Shown here in pieces: positions 1 through 7,831 of a DNA stretch of 63,462 nucleotides. The first letter of the stretch is position 1. Every line of letters begins with the position of its first letter. The notes under the pieces are model-generated. The model made no database searches. It saw only the letters and a program-made list of their open reading frames with translations, and was not told where the DNA came from. The position numbers and the translations under genes were made by a program. Source of the stretch: an uncultured Pelagibacteraceae bacterium (GTDB lineage: Bacteria; Pseudomonadota; Alphaproteobacteria; Pelagibacterales; Pelagibacteraceae); assembly GCA_902582165.1 (NCBI GenBank), contig CACHQZ010000004.1:1-63462 (forward strand). Reading direction: 5' to 3'.

Positions 1-657
1 TATATCTGCATAGTCTGGTTGGACATGGGATTTAATCTTACCATTTAAGATTCTAAAAACACCTCCTAATGCAACACTTAAATTTGTTTGTAAATTTTCA
101 ATTAGTGCAGTTCTCATAGATTGAGGCAAAGAGCCTTGCTCACCGGACCTTCCTTTAATTTTAATTTTTATAACACTTCCTTTTTTTCCCTCGGAGTAAT
201 AGATATTTCCTAGTCCGCCATGCTTTCGGTGATTGTAAGAAGTTGATTTACATTTTTTATTTTCACCAATTTGAGCAATTATTGATTTTGACTCATTAGT
301 AATTAAATTCTCATTAATGATAAGCTCTCCACAGTGACCCTCTAAGCACGACATAGCTCCTGATCCCGCACCTAAAGCATAAGATTTCTCTGAGCCTATC
401 CTTTTTGCTATTTCTTCATAATCAAATTCAGTACCTATGAACCTTTTATCGTGCATGTATGGTTCACCTCCAACATCTATAATTCTTTGGTTTCCACTTA
501 TACCTTCAGCAGGGCAATCCCACTTTCTTAGATCAGGGCATTCAACAATTGAAACATCAACTTCAATATAGTTTTTTGATAAACCTTTTTTTAAAGCTTC
601 GCTCACTTTTTTTAAGGAAATTTGATGAAACTTGGCTTTTTCAATTGTTAATTCCAT
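1..657 (-). CDS. DUF1907 / C11orf54-like (PTD012) protein, C-terminus cut by window edge
   Basis: I translated 219 residues from the ATG at 657 to the window edge with no stop. The protein tracks the human C11orf54 (PTD012) DUF1907 family: a CPDL segment near residue 40, a VGGEPYM segment near residue 63, an ALGAGSGAM turn near residue 95, and a GKIKSHVQPDY segment at the end of the visible part. Family members are reported to bind zinc through histidines, with weak ester hydrolase activity; the HxH zinc region lies further downstream, outside the window, so activity cannot be judged. The gene faces away from the hydratase/SDR/deacetylase unit with 51 bases between starts, so the two may share a regulatory region. 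The true substrate is unknown. Confidence 0.8.
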   Translation of the reverse strand, partial: MELTIEKAKFHQISLKKVSEALKKGLSKNYIEVDVSIVECPDLRKWDCPAEGISGNQRIIDVGGEPYMHDKRFIGTEFDYEEIAKRIGSEKSYALGAGSGAMSCLEGHCGELIINENLITNESKSIIAQIGENKKCKSTSYNHRKHGGLGNIYYSEGKKGSVIKIKIKGRSGEQGSLPQSMRTALIENLQTNLSVALGGVFRILNGKIKSHVQPDYADI

Positions 658-708
658 AATCTATTAATATCATTTAAAGAAGTTTATCAATTAAATATAA
701 TTTTTATT

Positions 709-1488
709 ATGAACAAGTTGGGCACAGAACTAGCTAATGCATGGATGAAGAAAACTTTAGTTGATCTAAATGGGTTCAGTGAAAATGAAATTCCAAAAAA
801 TCGAGACGAAGCATACAAAGCTTTAAATATATTTTATAAAGAATTGGAGAAAAAGACAGTAGGTTGGAAAATAGGAGCAGTTGCTAAAGAAGTTCAAAAA
901 GAAGAGGGATTCGATGGACCTGTACCAGGTAAAATTTTTGAGGAAACTATTTTACCTACTAATTGCTCGATTAAATATTCAGAAATCCCTTACTCCAACT
1001 TGGAATGTGAATATGCATTTGAAATTGATCAAGATGTAAAAATTGATAGCGAATTACTAAATAAAATAAATAATTTTAAATTATATACAGCTATTGATAT
1101 TACCTCGTCTAGATATGTACAAAGTTCAAAAAATAAATTTGATAAATTAGTTCAAATGTATCTTAGAATTTCTGACCATGGAAATGGAGGTAAGATTATT
1201 ATTGGAGAAGAAATAAAGAGTTGGCATACTACAGACGTTAATAAAATTAAAATTAAACTAAAAATCAACGATAATGTTACTGAACCTTATTTCACTGGAA
1301 CAAAAAGAATAGATCCTAGAGACTCATTAAAAGCTTTTGTTGATGAGTTTAAAGATAAAAATATAAGCTTTAAAAAAGGAGATTATCTACTTTGTGGCTC
1401 TTTAACTCAACCATATAAAATTAATATGAAAGACAAAATTATTGTGACTTACGAAAATTTAAGAGATATTAATATTAAGATCTTATGA
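709..1488 (+). CDS. 2-keto-4-pentenoate hydratase / FAH-fold protein (MhpD-like)
   Basis: A 259-residue protein of the MhpD branch of the fumarylacetoacetase fold, whose members hydrate 2-oxo-4-pentenoates or act on related 2-oxo acids with a divalent metal. Visible signatures are GWKIG with Lys54, and a metal-binding E-x-E pair (Glu99, Glu101). The third acidic ligand, Glu in MhpD, is Asp130 here (AIDITSSR), a conservative change. There is no signal peptide, so it should be cytoplasmic. Its stop overlaps the start of the SDR-like gene by 4 bases (ATGA), and the SDR gene overlaps the deacetylase-like gene in the same way, so the three are probably co-translated. A second, more canonical copy of this fold sits at 39558-40334. 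The exact substrate cannot be assigned. Confidence 0.8.
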   Translation: MNKLGTELANAWMKKTLVDLNGFSENEIPKNRDEAYKALNIFYKELEKKTVGWKIGAVAKEVQKEEGFDGPVPGKIFEETILPTNCSIKYSEIPYSNLECEYAFEIDQDVKIDSELLNKINNFKLYTAIDITSSRYVQSSKNKFDKLVQMYLRISDHGNGGKIIIGEEIKSWHTTDVNKIKIKLKINDNVTEPYFTGTKRIDPRDSLKAFVDEFKDKNISFKKGDYLLCGSLTQPYKINMKDKIIVTYENLRDINIKIL

Positions 1489-2231
1489 AAACAGCATTAA
1501 TTACAGGGGCTAGCCAAGGCATCGGAGCAGCAATAGCTGAAAAGCTTAATGATAAAAAAATTAAAGTTATTTTAGTTTCAAGATCAAAAAATAAATTAAA
1601 AAGTTTTCAAAAGAATTTAAAATTTCATAAAAATTCTTTAATCATTTCTAAAGACTTGAGATCATTATCTGCATGCAATTCAATTGCTAAAAAAATTAAA
1701 AAATTGGATTACCTCATAAATGTAGCAGGGGCAACAAAGGGAGGAAAATTTTTAAATCTGAATGACAATATCTGGGAAGATGGATTCAATTTAAAATTTA
1801 AAGCTGCAGTAAGATTAAGCAGAGCTTTTTGGTCTGCCCTAAAAAGAAGCAAAGGAAAAGTTATTAATATTGGAGGAGGGGCCGCTAGAAATCCTTCAAA
1901 TACATTTATGATAGGTGGCGCTGTTAATTCAGCGCTAAATAATTTTTCAAAAGCTTTAGCTATGCAAGGTAAAATTGATAAAGTTTCTGTATCGATAATT
2001 CATCCAGGTATGACTTTAACAAATAGACTAGAAAAACTTCTACAAACAGACGCAAAAATATTTAAAAGAAGCGTTAAACAAATTTTAAAACAAAGGTGCA
2101 AAATTGAGAAAATAAAAAGACCTACAAAACCTGAAGAAGTCGCAAATTTAGTTTATAAACTAATTAAAGATAAAAATTCAAATTTTAAAAACCTTTCAAT
2201 AGATGGCGGAAAAATTAAAAATTTAAGATGA
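1485..2231 (+). CDS. SDR-family Rossmann protein lacking the catalytic Tyr/Lys
   Basis: 248 residues with a clear short-chain dehydrogenase Rossmann start (TGASQGIG at 7-14) and the NVAG segment (79-82) in place of NNAG, so nucleotide binding looks intact. The catalytic part does not: the usual Ser region reads INIGGG (127-132), and the YxxxK motif that should precede ALNNFSKAL reads G144-x3-N148. Thus Tyr and Lys are both replaced, by Gly and Asn. A classical dehydrogenase mechanism is therefore unlikely; a structural, regulatory or non-redox role is possible. It is translationally coupled to both neighbours (4-base overlaps), which argues that it is expressed and not decaying. The family call is firm and the function is open. 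Confidence 0.85.
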   Translation: MKTALITGASQGIGAAIAEKLNDKKIKVILVSRSKNKLKSFQKNLKFHKNSLIISKDLRSLSACNSIAKKIKKLDYLINVAGATKGGKFLNLNDNIWEDGFNLKFKAAVRLSRAFWSALKRSKGKVINIGGGAARNPSNTFMIGGAVNSALNNFSKALAMQGKIDKVSVSIIHPGMTLTNRLEKLLQTDAKIFKRSVKQILKQRCKIEKIKRPTKPEEVANLVYKLIKDKNSNFKNLSIDGGKIKNLR

Positions 2232-3157
2232 TTGTATACAGTCATCTAGATTGTTTACTAAAATTTAATGGACAAGGTCATCCAGAGAGAAAAGAAAGAT
2301 TAGATAGTATTCTAAAATCTATTAAATCATCCAATTTAAAAGTAGAGTTTAAAGAGGCTCCTAAGGTGGATTTAGAGATAGTTTCATTAGTGCATCCTAA
2401 GAAACATATTGAAGAGATATTTGCTAATATTCCAAAGGAAGGAATTATCGGTGTTGAGAAAGAGCCGTACGCAGATACAATGTTATGTCCTAATAGTAAA
2501 AATGCAATTTTAAGATCTTGTGGTTCAGGTATTGCTGCTTGTGATGATCTAATTAAAAGTAATGAGCGCGTTTTTTGTGCAGTTAGACCCCCAGGACATC
2601 ATGCAGAAACTGTTCGAGCTAATGGCTTTTGTTTCATTAATAATGTTGCAGTTGCAGCAAGATATTTACAAAAAAAATATAATATTGGAAAAGTGGCTAT
2701 TATTGATTTTGATGTTCATCATGGTAACGGAACCCAAGAAATCTTTTATAAAGATAAGTCTGTTGCTTATGGATCTTCTCATGAATTTCCATTATTTCCC
2801 GGAACGGGAGCTGAAAATGAAACAGGTGTAGGTAATATTTATAATGCTACTTTAAAAGCTGGTATAAAAAGTAAAGAATTTATCGACACTTTCGAAAAAA
2901 AAGTTTTAACACCTGTAGAAAAATTTAAGCCAGAAGTTATTTTAATTTCTGCTGGTTTTGATGCCCATAAAAGAGATCCTCTAGCAAATATAAACTTAGA
3001 ATCTAGTGATTTTTTTACGATTACAAAAAAAATAATTGAAATTGCTAATATTCATTCTAAAGGAAGAGTAATTTCTTTTTTGGAAGGTGGTTACGATCTA
3101 CAAGCTTTATCCGAAAGTATAATTGAGCACCTTAAAGGGTTAAAGACCCATATTTGA
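2228..3157 (+). CDS. histone-deacetylase-family amidohydrolase (AcuC / acetylpolyamine type)
   Basis: 309 residues, full length for bacterial HDAC-like amidohydrolases, which remove acyl groups from amines such as acetyl-lysine or acetylpolyamines using Zn2+. All key positions are visible: the His pair in RPPGHHAE (124-125), zinc ligands Asp162 and His164 in DFDVHHGNG, zinc ligand Asp245 in SAGFDAH, and the catalytic Tyr289 in LEGGYD. It is therefore predicted to be active. There is no signal peptide, so it is cytoplasmic. The start overlaps the SDR-like gene stop (ATGA), giving an operon with a 2-oxo-acid hydratase-like and an SDR-like protein. That context fits breakdown of an acylated metabolite better than chromatin-type regulation, but the substrate is not deducible. 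Confidence 0.9.
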   Translation: MIVYSHLDCLLKFNGQGHPERKERLDSILKSIKSSNLKVEFKEAPKVDLEIVSLVHPKKHIEEIFANIPKEGIIGVEKEPYADTMLCPNSKNAILRSCGSGIAACDDLIKSNERVFCAVRPPGHHAETVRANGFCFINNVAVAARYLQKKYNIGKVAIIDFDVHHGNGTQEIFYKDKSVAYGSSHEFPLFPGTGAENETGVGNIYNATLKAGIKSKEFIDTFEKKVLTPVEKFKPEVILISAGFDAHKRDPLANINLESSDFFTITKKIIEIANIHSKGRVISFLEGGYDLQALSESIIEHLKGLKTHI

Positions 3158-3262
3158 CCAATTATCAGGATTTTCAAATTTCTCTATTTCTTTTTTTGTT
3201 ACAGGTCTAAAAAGATAATAAATAATATATGCAGATAAAAAAAATAAAAATATTGTTTTCAT
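3140..3262 (-). CDS. possible small membrane protein, 40 aa
   Basis: A 40-residue frame on the minus strand starting MKTIFLFFLSAYIIYYLF, a single hydrophobic helix, followed by a charged tail (RPVTKKEIEKFENPDNW). It fills the otherwise empty gap after the deacetylase-like gene and overlaps the 3' end of that gene by 18 bases, tail to tail. There is no clear Shine-Dalgarno site, which is common in this genome. The single-helix-plus-acidic-tail layout looks protein-like rather than random AT-rich sequence, but conservation in relatives would be needed to be sure. Confidence 0.4.
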   Translation of the reverse strand: MKTIFLFFLSAYIIYYLFRPVTKKEIEKFENPDNWSNMGL

Positions 3263-3404
3263 AAATGAAAGTTTAATATTTAAATTTAAATTTTTCAATC
3301 TACAACAATGAGTTGTATTTAATCTCTTGTAAATAAATGTTTTTAAAGCCCAAATCGTTCAATTATTAAATAGTTAATTAAGAATTAAAGATTTATAATT
3401 TAGT

Positions 3405-4118
3405 ATGATTAGCTTGATTCCTTTTCTAATTGTAGGACTTGTTATGAAGCAGGTTTACGATGATAATTTCTCGAAAACCAACGATATTTCAGAAGAGAAA
3501 CAAGTTGTTGTAGAAAAAACAATTGATGCTAAACCTGAAGAGGAAGTAAAATTGGAGCCAGCACCTCAAAAAGAACCTGAGCCTCAACCAGAACCAGAAA
3601 AAGAACCTGAGCCTCAACCAGAACCAGAAAAACAACCTGAGCCTCAACCAGAACCAGAAAAACAACCTGAGCCTAAATCAGTAACAGAAAATAAATCTGA
3701 ACCGGCTCCTCAAACTGAAGAGCCAAAAGAACAGGTTGATGCTACAACCAACCAACAACAAGAAGCCAAACCAGAGGAAGATGAAGTAAAACCAGTTAAC
3801 GAGGAAACTCCAATTAAAGAGGAAAAAGAGGGAATAAGTATTGTTAATATTATGCTTTATATTCTTGGTGCTATTGCAGTTATTGCTGCTGGAATATATT
3901 TCTTTATGAGAAGAGAGCCATCGCCACAAAGTGCAGCAGATATTGCAAGAGCTCAATCACAGGAACCAACACCTGAACCGCAGCCAGAACCTGAACAGCC
4001 AGTTCAAGAGGAAACACCAACAGAAACTACTCAAGAAGAACCTCCATCAGAAAATACAGACCAATCGTCTAACACAGATCAATCATCTAATAATGATGAT
4101 GAAAATAATAACAGATAA
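3405..4118 (+). CDS. Pro/Glu-repeat membrane protein of unknown function
   Basis: 237 residues that I do not recognise. The N-terminus is a short hydrophobic stretch (1-14). It is followed by an acidic, Pro-rich region with four tandem decapeptides (EPEPQPEPEK type, about 57-96), then a clear transmembrane helix at about 145-168 (IMLYILGAIAVIAAGIYFF) capped by RR, and a second Pro/Glu/Gln-rich tail ending in Ser/Asn/Asp. The Pro-Glu spacer recalls the extended linker of TonB, but the helix is in the middle and no TonB C-terminal domain follows, so this is not TonB. It may be a periplasm-spanning spacer or scaffold protein. It converges on the PD-(D/E)XK nuclease gene with 1 base between the stops. 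Confidence 0.65.
   Translation: MISLIPFLIVGLVMKQVYDDNFSKTNDISEEKQVVVEKTIDAKPEEEVKLEPAPQKEPEPQPEPEKEPEPQPEPEKQPEPQPEPEKQPEPKSVTENKSEPAPQTEEPKEQVDATTNQQQEAKPEEDEVKPVNEETPIKEEKEGISIVNIMLYILGAIAVIAAGIYFFMRREPSPQSAADIARAQSQEPTPEPQPEPEQPVQEETPTETTQEEPPSENTDQSSNTDQSSNNDDENNNR
3571..3690 (+). repeat. tandem 30-bp coding repeat, four copies
   Basis: Four head-to-tail 30-base units at 3571-3600, 3601-3630, 3631-3660 and 3661-3690. The first two are identical, the third differs by one base (aag to aac at its start), and the fourth is degenerate in its second half. Each unit encodes ten residues of the EPEPQPEPEK type, so the reading frame is kept. Such an array can expand or contract by slippage, changing the linker length of the protein. 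Confidence 0.9.
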
Positions 4119-4119
4119 A

Positions 4120-4887
4120 TTAAAATTTCTTTCCACCTTCAAGATAAGCACACTTTTCGCAAGTTTTTTCAATTTTAGGCGGTTCATCTAGGTTTAAAAC
4201 ATCTTTCATTTCAATTAATTTTTTTTCTATCCAATCAGTATTTACTCGATATGGGATTAGCGTAGTTTTAAAATCTATTTTATTATCAAATTTATTATTT
4301 GTTTTCTCCCCATTACAAACATAAAAAAAAGTTCGGTCTGAAACTTTAAAATTCATTTTTCTTAAGATATGAACATAAATATCCATCTGTAATTTATAAC
4401 TAAGATGCCATTCAGCATCGAGATAAGAAGAAACTGTTACGGGATAAGTAGACGATTGGGCTTTGTAATCTACAACAACTAATTTTTTTTCATTTAAATC
4501 AAACCAAATATCATCAATACCTCCGTGAATTATAAGATTAGTTTTTTCATCTAAATATGAAATTCCACCCTTTAAAGAATTTCTCCAGTTATCTAAGTCT
4601 TTGTGCTGATAAGGTACAAAGTTTAAATTATGCTTAACCATAATTGGATGGGGTTTTTGTTCTTTTCTATACTGATCAAATTCTTTCTTTAACAACTCAT
4701 CGACCGCAACGTTGAGAGCCCATCCAGGCATTGAGGGTTCTTTTAGTCCTTTTACACGATCTAAATAAAAGCACCTTTTACAGCTCATAAAGTTGAAAAA
4801 TTTAGACCTACTAATTTTAAAAGGATTATTAGATTTTTTATCGTAAATAGAAGTTTTTCTTGTTCTGAAAGATACAGCGTCTTTCAT
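4120..4887 (-). CDS. PD-(D/E)XK nuclease, RecB/Cas4-like, with paired Cys motifs
   Basis: 255 residues with the RecB-family nuclease core: GGIDD (Asp125) as motif II, VVDYKA (Asp140, Lys142) as motif III, and QMDIY (167-171) as the QxxxY motif. Two Cys pairs flank the core: C36-x2-C39 (SCKRC) and C243-x2-C246 (CEKC). In Cas4 and AddB, four flanking cysteines hold a 4Fe-4S cluster, and these four are well placed for the same role, although the CxxC...CxxC spacing differs from the classic pattern. There is no adjacent cas gene or helicase. The start shares one base with the gltX stop (TAATG), so it is probably the last gene of the trp-lexA-gltX transcript. A DNA-processing role is likely; the partner is unknown. 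Confidence 0.8.
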   Translation of the reverse strand: MKDAVSFRTRKTSIYDKKSNNPFKISRSKFFNFMSCKRCFYLDRVKGLKEPSMPGWALNVAVDELLKKEFDQYRKEQKPHPIMVKHNLNFVPYQHKDLDNWRNSLKGGISYLDEKTNLIIHGGIDDIWFDLNEKKLVVVDYKAQSSTYPVTVSSYLDAEWHLSYKLQMDIYVHILRKMNFKVSDRTFFYVCNGEKTNNKFDNKIDFKTTLIPYRVNTDWIEKKLIEMKDVLNLDEPPKIEKTCEKCAYLEGGKKF

Positions 4888-6275
4888 TAAATTTGTTTTA
4901 GTCTTTTAAGTACTTCAACCTTATCTAATGAGAGAATAACATCATAAAGACCAGGCCCAAATCTTGAGCCAACTAGCGCTATCCTTAAAGGTTGTCCTAC
5001 ACCTTTAAAACTAGTCTTATGTTTATCAATTAAAGACTTAATTAAAGGTTCTAAAGTTTCTCTAGATAATGAGGAAAGTTTTTCATACTCATTAATAAAT
5101 TCAGTTATTATTTTTTTTGATAAATCATTAATTAACTTTTTATCATCTGCGCTAATCTCAATTTTATCTTTGATAATGTATTGAGCATTATTCCAAATAT
5201 CCTCTAGAGTTTTTGCTTTATTTTTTAAAAAACCCATAGATTTTAAAAGAATACTTTCTTTTGATTGATTTAAAGGTTTTTTGTATTTTGAAACATATTC
5301 TTTAAAAAAATTAAAAAGATCTTTCTGATCGATACTCTTTATATACGTCTCATTTATTGAATAAATCCTATTCATATCAAGTTTTGAAGGTGATTTTCCA
5401 ACACCGCTTAGATCAAATAAATCTATACTTTCCTGCTTTGTAAAAATTTCTTTATCTTTATAAGACCATCCCAATCTTAATAAATAATTCCTAAAAGCAT
5501 CTGAAATAACTCCTATTTTAATATAATCTTCAAGAGTGGAAGCATTATCTCTTTTTGACAATTTTTTTCCTTTTTCACTATGAATTAAAGGAATGTGTGC
5601 AAAGTTCGGAACCTCCCAACCCATCGCTTCATAAATTTGTCTCTGTTTAAAAGAGTTAATCATATGATCATCTCCTCTAATAACATGAGTTATTTTCATT
5701 TCATGATCATCAACCGTAGCTGAGAGCTGGTATGTTGGAGTATTATCTTTTCTTAAAATTACAAAATCCTCTATAGTAGAATTTGAAATATTTCTATCCC
5801 CTTGAACTAAATCTTTTATAATTGTATTCCCTGAAATTTTACTTTTAAATCTTATTACAGGTTTTACCCCTTCTGGAATTTTTAAATCTTTGGCATCTCT
5901 CCATTTTCTATTATAAACATATGGCATCCCTTGTTTTTTACATTTTTCTTTTTGTTCGTTAATTTCCTCCTCAGAACAATAACATTTGTAAGCAAAACCT
6001 TTTTTTAACAATTCCTCTGCAACTGCAACGTGTTTAGATATGTTTTTAGATTGAATATACTCATCTCCATCATGTTCAATACCAAGCCAAGCTAAAGATG
6101 TAATAATTTGTTTTTTAAATTCATCTTTAGACCTTTCTTTATCAGTATCCTCTATTCTAAGAAAATATTTACCCTTATTTTTTTTTGCTAAAAGCCAATT
6201 AAATAAGGCTGTTCGAACTCCACCAATATGAAGAGGCCCAGTAGGAGAGGGCGCAAACCTGCAATTAAAAGACAT
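4887..6275 (-). CDS. gltX: glutamate-tRNA ligase
   Basis: 462 residues, a full-length class I aminoacyl-tRNA synthetase that attaches glutamate to tRNA-Glu. The HIGH-type motif is PLHIGG (14-19) and the KMSKS-type motif is KLSKR (238-242); the C-terminal anticodon-binding region follows. Cys98 and Cys100 of the zinc-binding insert are present. Alphaproteobacteria often carry two GltX paralogues, one of which may also serve tRNA-Gln for the amidotransferase route; which one this is cannot be told by eye. It lies 19 bases downstream of lexA in the same direction, as in the wider alphaproteobacterial lexA-comEC-gltX order, but with comEC missing. Confidence 0.95.
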   Translation of the reverse strand: MSFNCRFAPSPTGPLHIGGVRTALFNWLLAKKNKGKYFLRIEDTDKERSKDEFKKQIITSLAWLGIEHDGDEYIQSKNISKHVAVAEELLKKGFAYKCYCSEEEINEQKEKCKKQGMPYVYNRKWRDAKDLKIPEGVKPVIRFKSKISGNTIIKDLVQGDRNISNSTIEDFVILRKDNTPTYQLSATVDDHEMKITHVIRGDDHMINSFKQRQIYEAMGWEVPNFAHIPLIHSEKGKKLSKRDNASTLEDYIKIGVISDAFRNYLLRLGWSYKDKEIFTKQESIDLFDLSGVGKSPSKLDMNRIYSINETYIKSIDQKDLFNFFKEYVSKYKKPLNQSKESILLKSMGFLKNKAKTLEDIWNNAQYIIKDKIEISADDKKLINDLSKKIITEFINEYEKLSSLSRETLEPLIKSLIDKHKTSFKGVGQPLRIALVGSRFGPGLYDVILSLDKVEVLKRLKQI

Positions 6276-6294
6276 TAATATTAATTAGACTATT

Positions 6295-6969
6295 TCAATG
6301 AAAGTTTCTATATAAAGAAACAAGTTTACCTTGAATTTTTATTCTATTTGCAGCGTAAATTTTAGTTCCGTAGTTTCGATTTGCTGCTTCAAGAGCGATA
6401 GTGTTTCCTTTTTTTCTTACTTTTTTTAAAGTAGCTTCCTGTTCGTCTATTAAGACTACTGCAATCTGACCATTGTCTACATTTGAAACTTTTTTTATGA
6501 TAACTGTGTCACCGTCAGCAATACCAGCTTCAATCATTGAGTCACCTTTTACTTTAAGACCATAGTGCTCACCATTATTTTGAAGGTCCTCTGGCAAAGC
6601 AACTCTATCAACTTCTTGTTGAATAGCTTCAATTGGTGTACCAGCAGCAATGCTTCCTAATACTGAAACATCAGTAGATTTATTATCATTCTTATCTAAT
6701 CCACCTTTGATAACGCTTGGTGTAAATGTATTAAATATATCATTTGCGCTTGCGTTTTCTGGTAATTTTACCACCTCTAACGCTCTTGCTTTATGAGCTA
6801 ATCGCTTAACGAAACCTCTTTCTTCTAATGCAGAAATTAATCTATGTATTCCTGATTTCGACTTAAGGTTGAGTGAATTTTTCATTTCTTCGTAAGACGG
6901 AGAAATACCTGAAGATCTGATCTTCTTATTGATAAATATTAATAAGTTTTTTTGTTTTTTTGTAAGCAT
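6295..6969 (-). CDS. lexA: LexA SOS repressor
   Basis: I place the start at the ATG at 6969 (224 residues, beginning MLTKKQ), because GAGG lies 8 bases upstream of it and because family members begin this way. An upstream in-frame ATG at 6987 would add only six residues. The N-terminal winged helix covers about 1-65. The self-cleavage Ala-Gly bond is 109-110 (GSIAAG), the catalytic Ser is 144 (GDSM) and the Lys is 182 (TLKK), so RecA-stimulated autocleavage should work. The linker between helix domain and protease (about 66-105) is long. A direct-repeat operator lies just upstream (6992-7006), predicting autoregulation. It follows trpC and precedes gltX. Confidence 0.95.
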   Translation of the reverse strand: MLTKKQKNLLIFINKKIRSSGISPSYEEMKNSLNLKSKSGIHRLISALEERGFVKRLAHKARALEVVKLPENASANDIFNTFTPSVIKGGLDKNDNKSTDVSVLGSIAAGTPIEAIQQEVDRVALPEDLQNNGEHYGLKVKGDSMIEAGIADGDTVIIKKVSNVDNGQIAVVLIDEQEATLKKVRKKGNTIALEAANRNYGTKIYAANRIKIQGKLVSLYRNFH

Positions 6970-6991
6970 AGAACAAACCTCGTACATGCAT

Positions 6992-7006
6992 GTTCTATAA
7001 AAGTTC
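6992..7006 (-). promoter_or_regulatory. LexA operator (SOS box), GTTC-N7-GTTC
   Basis: The plus strand reads GTTC-TATAAAA-GTTC exactly at 6992-7006, the direct-repeat SOS box of alphaproteobacteria; read toward lexA it is GAAC-N7-GAAC. It ends 22 bases before the proposed lexA start at 6969. It is the only such box I noticed in an intergenic region of this window, and its position fits repression of lexA by its own product. Confidence 0.8.
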
Positions 7007-7039
7007 TTTTTGAATTACAACTTCAAATAAGTGGCTTAT

Positions 7040-7831
7040 TTACTCAGTAATTTGAATTAATTCTCTCATTAATTCATCAGGATTGTCAGATTTTAAAAGT
7101 GATTCTCCAATAAGAAAATTTTTAATTCCGGTTTTTTCGTAAATATATTTTGCGTCTTTTGCAGTCTTAATTCCGCTTTCAGAAATAATAGGCCCTTTGT
7201 GTGTTTTAATTGCTTCAAAAATTGAAATAGTATTATTTAAAGAAACCTCAAGTGTCTTTAAATTTCTATTATTTATTCCAATTAATGCTTGATCAAATTT
7301 TAAGGCTGTTTCAGCTTCTTTATGATCATGTACTTCTACAATGACAGATAAATTATGTTTTAAGGCCTCAGAATAAATTTCATCGGCTTGGGCTCCATTA
7401 AGAGCCGCAATTATTATTAAAATACAATCACAGCCATAACTTTTAGACAAAGCGATCTGATAGGGATCTATAAAAAAATCTTTAGCTAAAATTGGTATTT
7501 GAAATTGTTTTTTTATATCTTGAATGTAATCTAATTTTCCTAAAAAATACTTTTCCTCTGTCAAAACCGAAAGGCATGTAGCACCATTATCTATATACAT
7601 TTTTGCAATATCTAAATGGTTAAAATTATTTATAAGAACTCCTGCGGATGGGCTAGCTTTTTTTATTTCCGCTATCAAAGATACACGATTATTTCTTTGG
7701 ATTACTTCTTTAAAATTTAAAAAAATTTGTTCTTTAATATTTCTTTCCAAACTATCTAAAGATTTTTCTCTTTTAATAAGTTCTAAAAAGTTTTTTTTAT
7801 CTGTAATAATTTTTTCTAAAATATTTGCCAT
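7040..7831 (-). CDS. trpC: indole-3-glycerol-phosphate synthase
   Basis: 263 residues, a single-domain TIM-barrel TrpC that closes carboxyphenylaminodeoxyribulose phosphate to indole glycerol phosphate in tryptophan synthesis. The EIKKASPSAG segment near residue 52 carries the catalytic Lys, LAKDF and the later GINNRNL and ISESGI strands are typical, and it is not fused to TrpF. It shares a base with trpD (TrpD stop and TrpC start at 7831), so it is co-translated. The trp genes here stop at trpC; trpF, trpB and trpA must be elsewhere. Confidence 0.95.
   Translation of the reverse strand: MANILEKIITDKKNFLELIKREKSLDSLERNIKEQIFLNFKEVIQRNNRVSLIAEIKKASPSAGVLINNFNHLDIAKMYIDNGATCLSVLTEEKYFLGKLDYIQDIKKQFQIPILAKDFFIDPYQIALSKSYGCDCILIIIAALNGAQADEIYSEALKHNLSVIVEVHDHKEAETALKFDQALIGINNRNLKTLEVSLNNTISIFEAIKTHKGPIISESGIKTAKDAKYIYEKTGIKNFLIGESLLKSDNPDELMRELIQITE

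Noticed and set aside
3571-3690. Direct repeats that could suggest a CRISPR-like array
   Set aside because: Units are contiguous 30-mers without spacers, in frame with a coding sequence, and there are no cas genes.
3678-3956. 92-residue frame on the minus strand opposite the repeat protein
   Set aside because: It lies wholly within a better-supported gene and arises from its Pro/Glu codons; no family or start signal.
6970-6987. ATG at 6987 as the lexA start
   Set aside because: It adds six residues not typical of LexA, and the ATG at 6969 has a well-placed GAGG.
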